This document shows, in pieces, positions 20,736-21,966 of a stretch of 21,966 nucleotides of DNA. The DNA is from Pelargonium cotyledonis (taxonomy: Eukaryota > Streptophyta > Magnoliopsida > Geraniales > Geraniaceae): NCBI GenBank assembly GCA_036897625.1, contig JAYMTA010001073.1, positions 1 to 21,966 of the forward strand, read 5' to 3'. Each line of letters begins with the position of its first letter. Position 1 is the stretch's first letter. The translations under genes were made by a program, and so were the position numbers. Under the pieces are notes generated by a model. The model worked only from the letters and a program-made list of their open reading frames with translations. It had not been told where the DNA came from and made no database searches.

Positions 20736-21966
20736 GTTTAAATATAGCACAATTACATATCAAAACCCGATTACATCAAATCAAGCACAAAATCTTAGCA
20801 TTTTGAGCACAACCCATTTCCCAAAAACCAAAAGGGTCTCATGAGAAAGATAGATCTAAGCAAAAAAATTGAAACTTTATTATGTCCAACCGTTAAATTC
20901 ATCCAGAACACATATGAGAATATAAAGAATCGCTTCAAGTGCAAAGTATAGATATCACAATTACAATACCATAACAAAACCAATTCAATTACAACAAATC
21001 AAACACACAATGCAAAGCATTTGAGCACAACCCATTTCCGAAAAACCAAAAGGGTCTCATGAGAAACATGGATCTAACAAAAAAAAAAAAAAAATCTTTT
21101 CTTATGCCAATTTGTTAAATTCACCGAGAACATATGAGTATATAAAGAACTAATTCAAGTTCAAAGTCTATAGCACCATTTTACATTACCATAACAAAAC
21201 CAATTCAATTACATCAAATCAAACACACAATGCAAAGCATTTGAGCACAACCCAATACCAGTAAAACAAAAGGGTCTCATGAGAAAGATGGACTTAACCC
21301 AAAAAATTAAATTAAAGTTTCTTATATGCCCAGTTGTTAAATTCATCAAGAACACACCTATGAGTAAACAAAAAAACTGAACTCAGGAACAGATTCCAGA
21401 CACCAATCTGAAGAAAAAATGGAACCTTAACCACTACCCAAGTGCAAAATTGGCACAAACAAATAGAACACGCATGATGAAAACAACAAAGCATAATATA
21501 AGTATATAGCACGATTACATTACCAATTCAAATACACGAAATCATCCGCACAATGCAGAGCATTTTAGCACAACCCATTTCCAATATATCAAAACTCAAA
21601 AGGGTCCTATGGGAAACATGGATCTAACCCCCAAAAAATCGAAACTTGATTAAGCGCAATTGTAAAATTCATCAAGAACACACATATCAGTATATAAAAA
21701 ACCACTTGAAGTGCAAAGTAAACAGCACAATTACATTACCAAATCAAAACCAATTCAATTACATGAAGTCAAACATACAATGCAGAGCATATGAGCACAA
21801 CTCATTGCCAAAATAACAAAAGGGTCTCGTGAGAAAGATGGATCTAACAAAAAAAATATTGAAACTATTCCATGTGAAATTCATCAAAAACACACATATG
21901 AGTATCTACAGAAATTGAACTCAGGAACAGATTCCACACACCAAACTGAAGAAAAAATGGAATCTG
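20736..21966. repeat. Tandem array of ~220-bp units in WEB-gene intron 1, running off the window
   Basis: Five units are aligned by the landmark GAGCACAACCCATTTCC or a variant at 20805, 21023, 21243, 21566 and 21793. The spacings are 218, 220, 323 and 227 bp. Each unit also has AAAAGGGTCTCATGAGAAA or a variant, and most have TTCATCNAGAACACA. The long fourth spacing holds an extra block starting ACTCAGGAAC (21381) that recurs at 21919, a 538-bp higher-order period. The region is transcribed as intron 1 of the WEB-family gene on the minus strand; the acceptor CAG is at 20728-20730. Confidence 0.85.

Noticed and set aside
20736-21966. CRISPR-like or satellite centromere array
   Set aside because: The units are about 220 bp with no spacer-repeat alternation, only five copies are visible, and they lie in an intron next to coding exons.

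Overview
The window is nuclear DNA of a flowering plant, most likely a eudicot. It is AT-rich, its genes are split by short GT-AG introns, and the introns and spacers carry plant-type miniature transposons. Three protein-coding genes can be reconstructed by joining exons. The species cannot be determined from the sequence.

Layout. Positions 1-2504 are spacer and promoter, with degraded repeats, a possible SINE, and a telo-box just upstream of gene 1. Gene 1 (2505-10036, + strand, 14 exons, 887 aa) is the TORMOZ/UTP13/TBL3 WD40 protein of the small-subunit processome. Gene 2 (11022-15516, - strand, 7 exons, 323 aa) is a membrane-anchored protein with a NERD (nuclease-related) domain. It converges on gene 1, with 985 bp between the two stop codons. 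Gene 3 (17119 to beyond the right edge, - strand) is a WEB-family (DUF827) coiled-coil protein related to Arabidopsis At5g16730/At3g02930. Its tiny first exon, with the start codon, lies outside the window.

The genes do not form a pathway: one acts in nucleolar pre-rRNA processing, one is an uncharacterised membrane protein, and one is a coiled-coil protein linked by family to chloroplast or actin biology. From memory, TOZ is At5g16750 and its WEB neighbour is At5g16730, so this looks like a conserved microsyntenic block in which the NERD gene is the variable element.

Non-coding structure is the richest part of the window. A family of short elements with TAGAG(C/T)TGGCAATT-like inverted ends, CGGGTT-rich interiors and imperfect 8-bp target duplications (hAT-type MITEs) occurs at least seven times. 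There are also Stowaway-type elements, a foldback family with AAGGTAGTGTTTGGATT ends, and tandem arrays in both visible WEB introns. Within the WEB coding sequence a 21-residue coiled-coil unit is tandemly amplified. I found no operon-like, defence, viral or CRISPR system.
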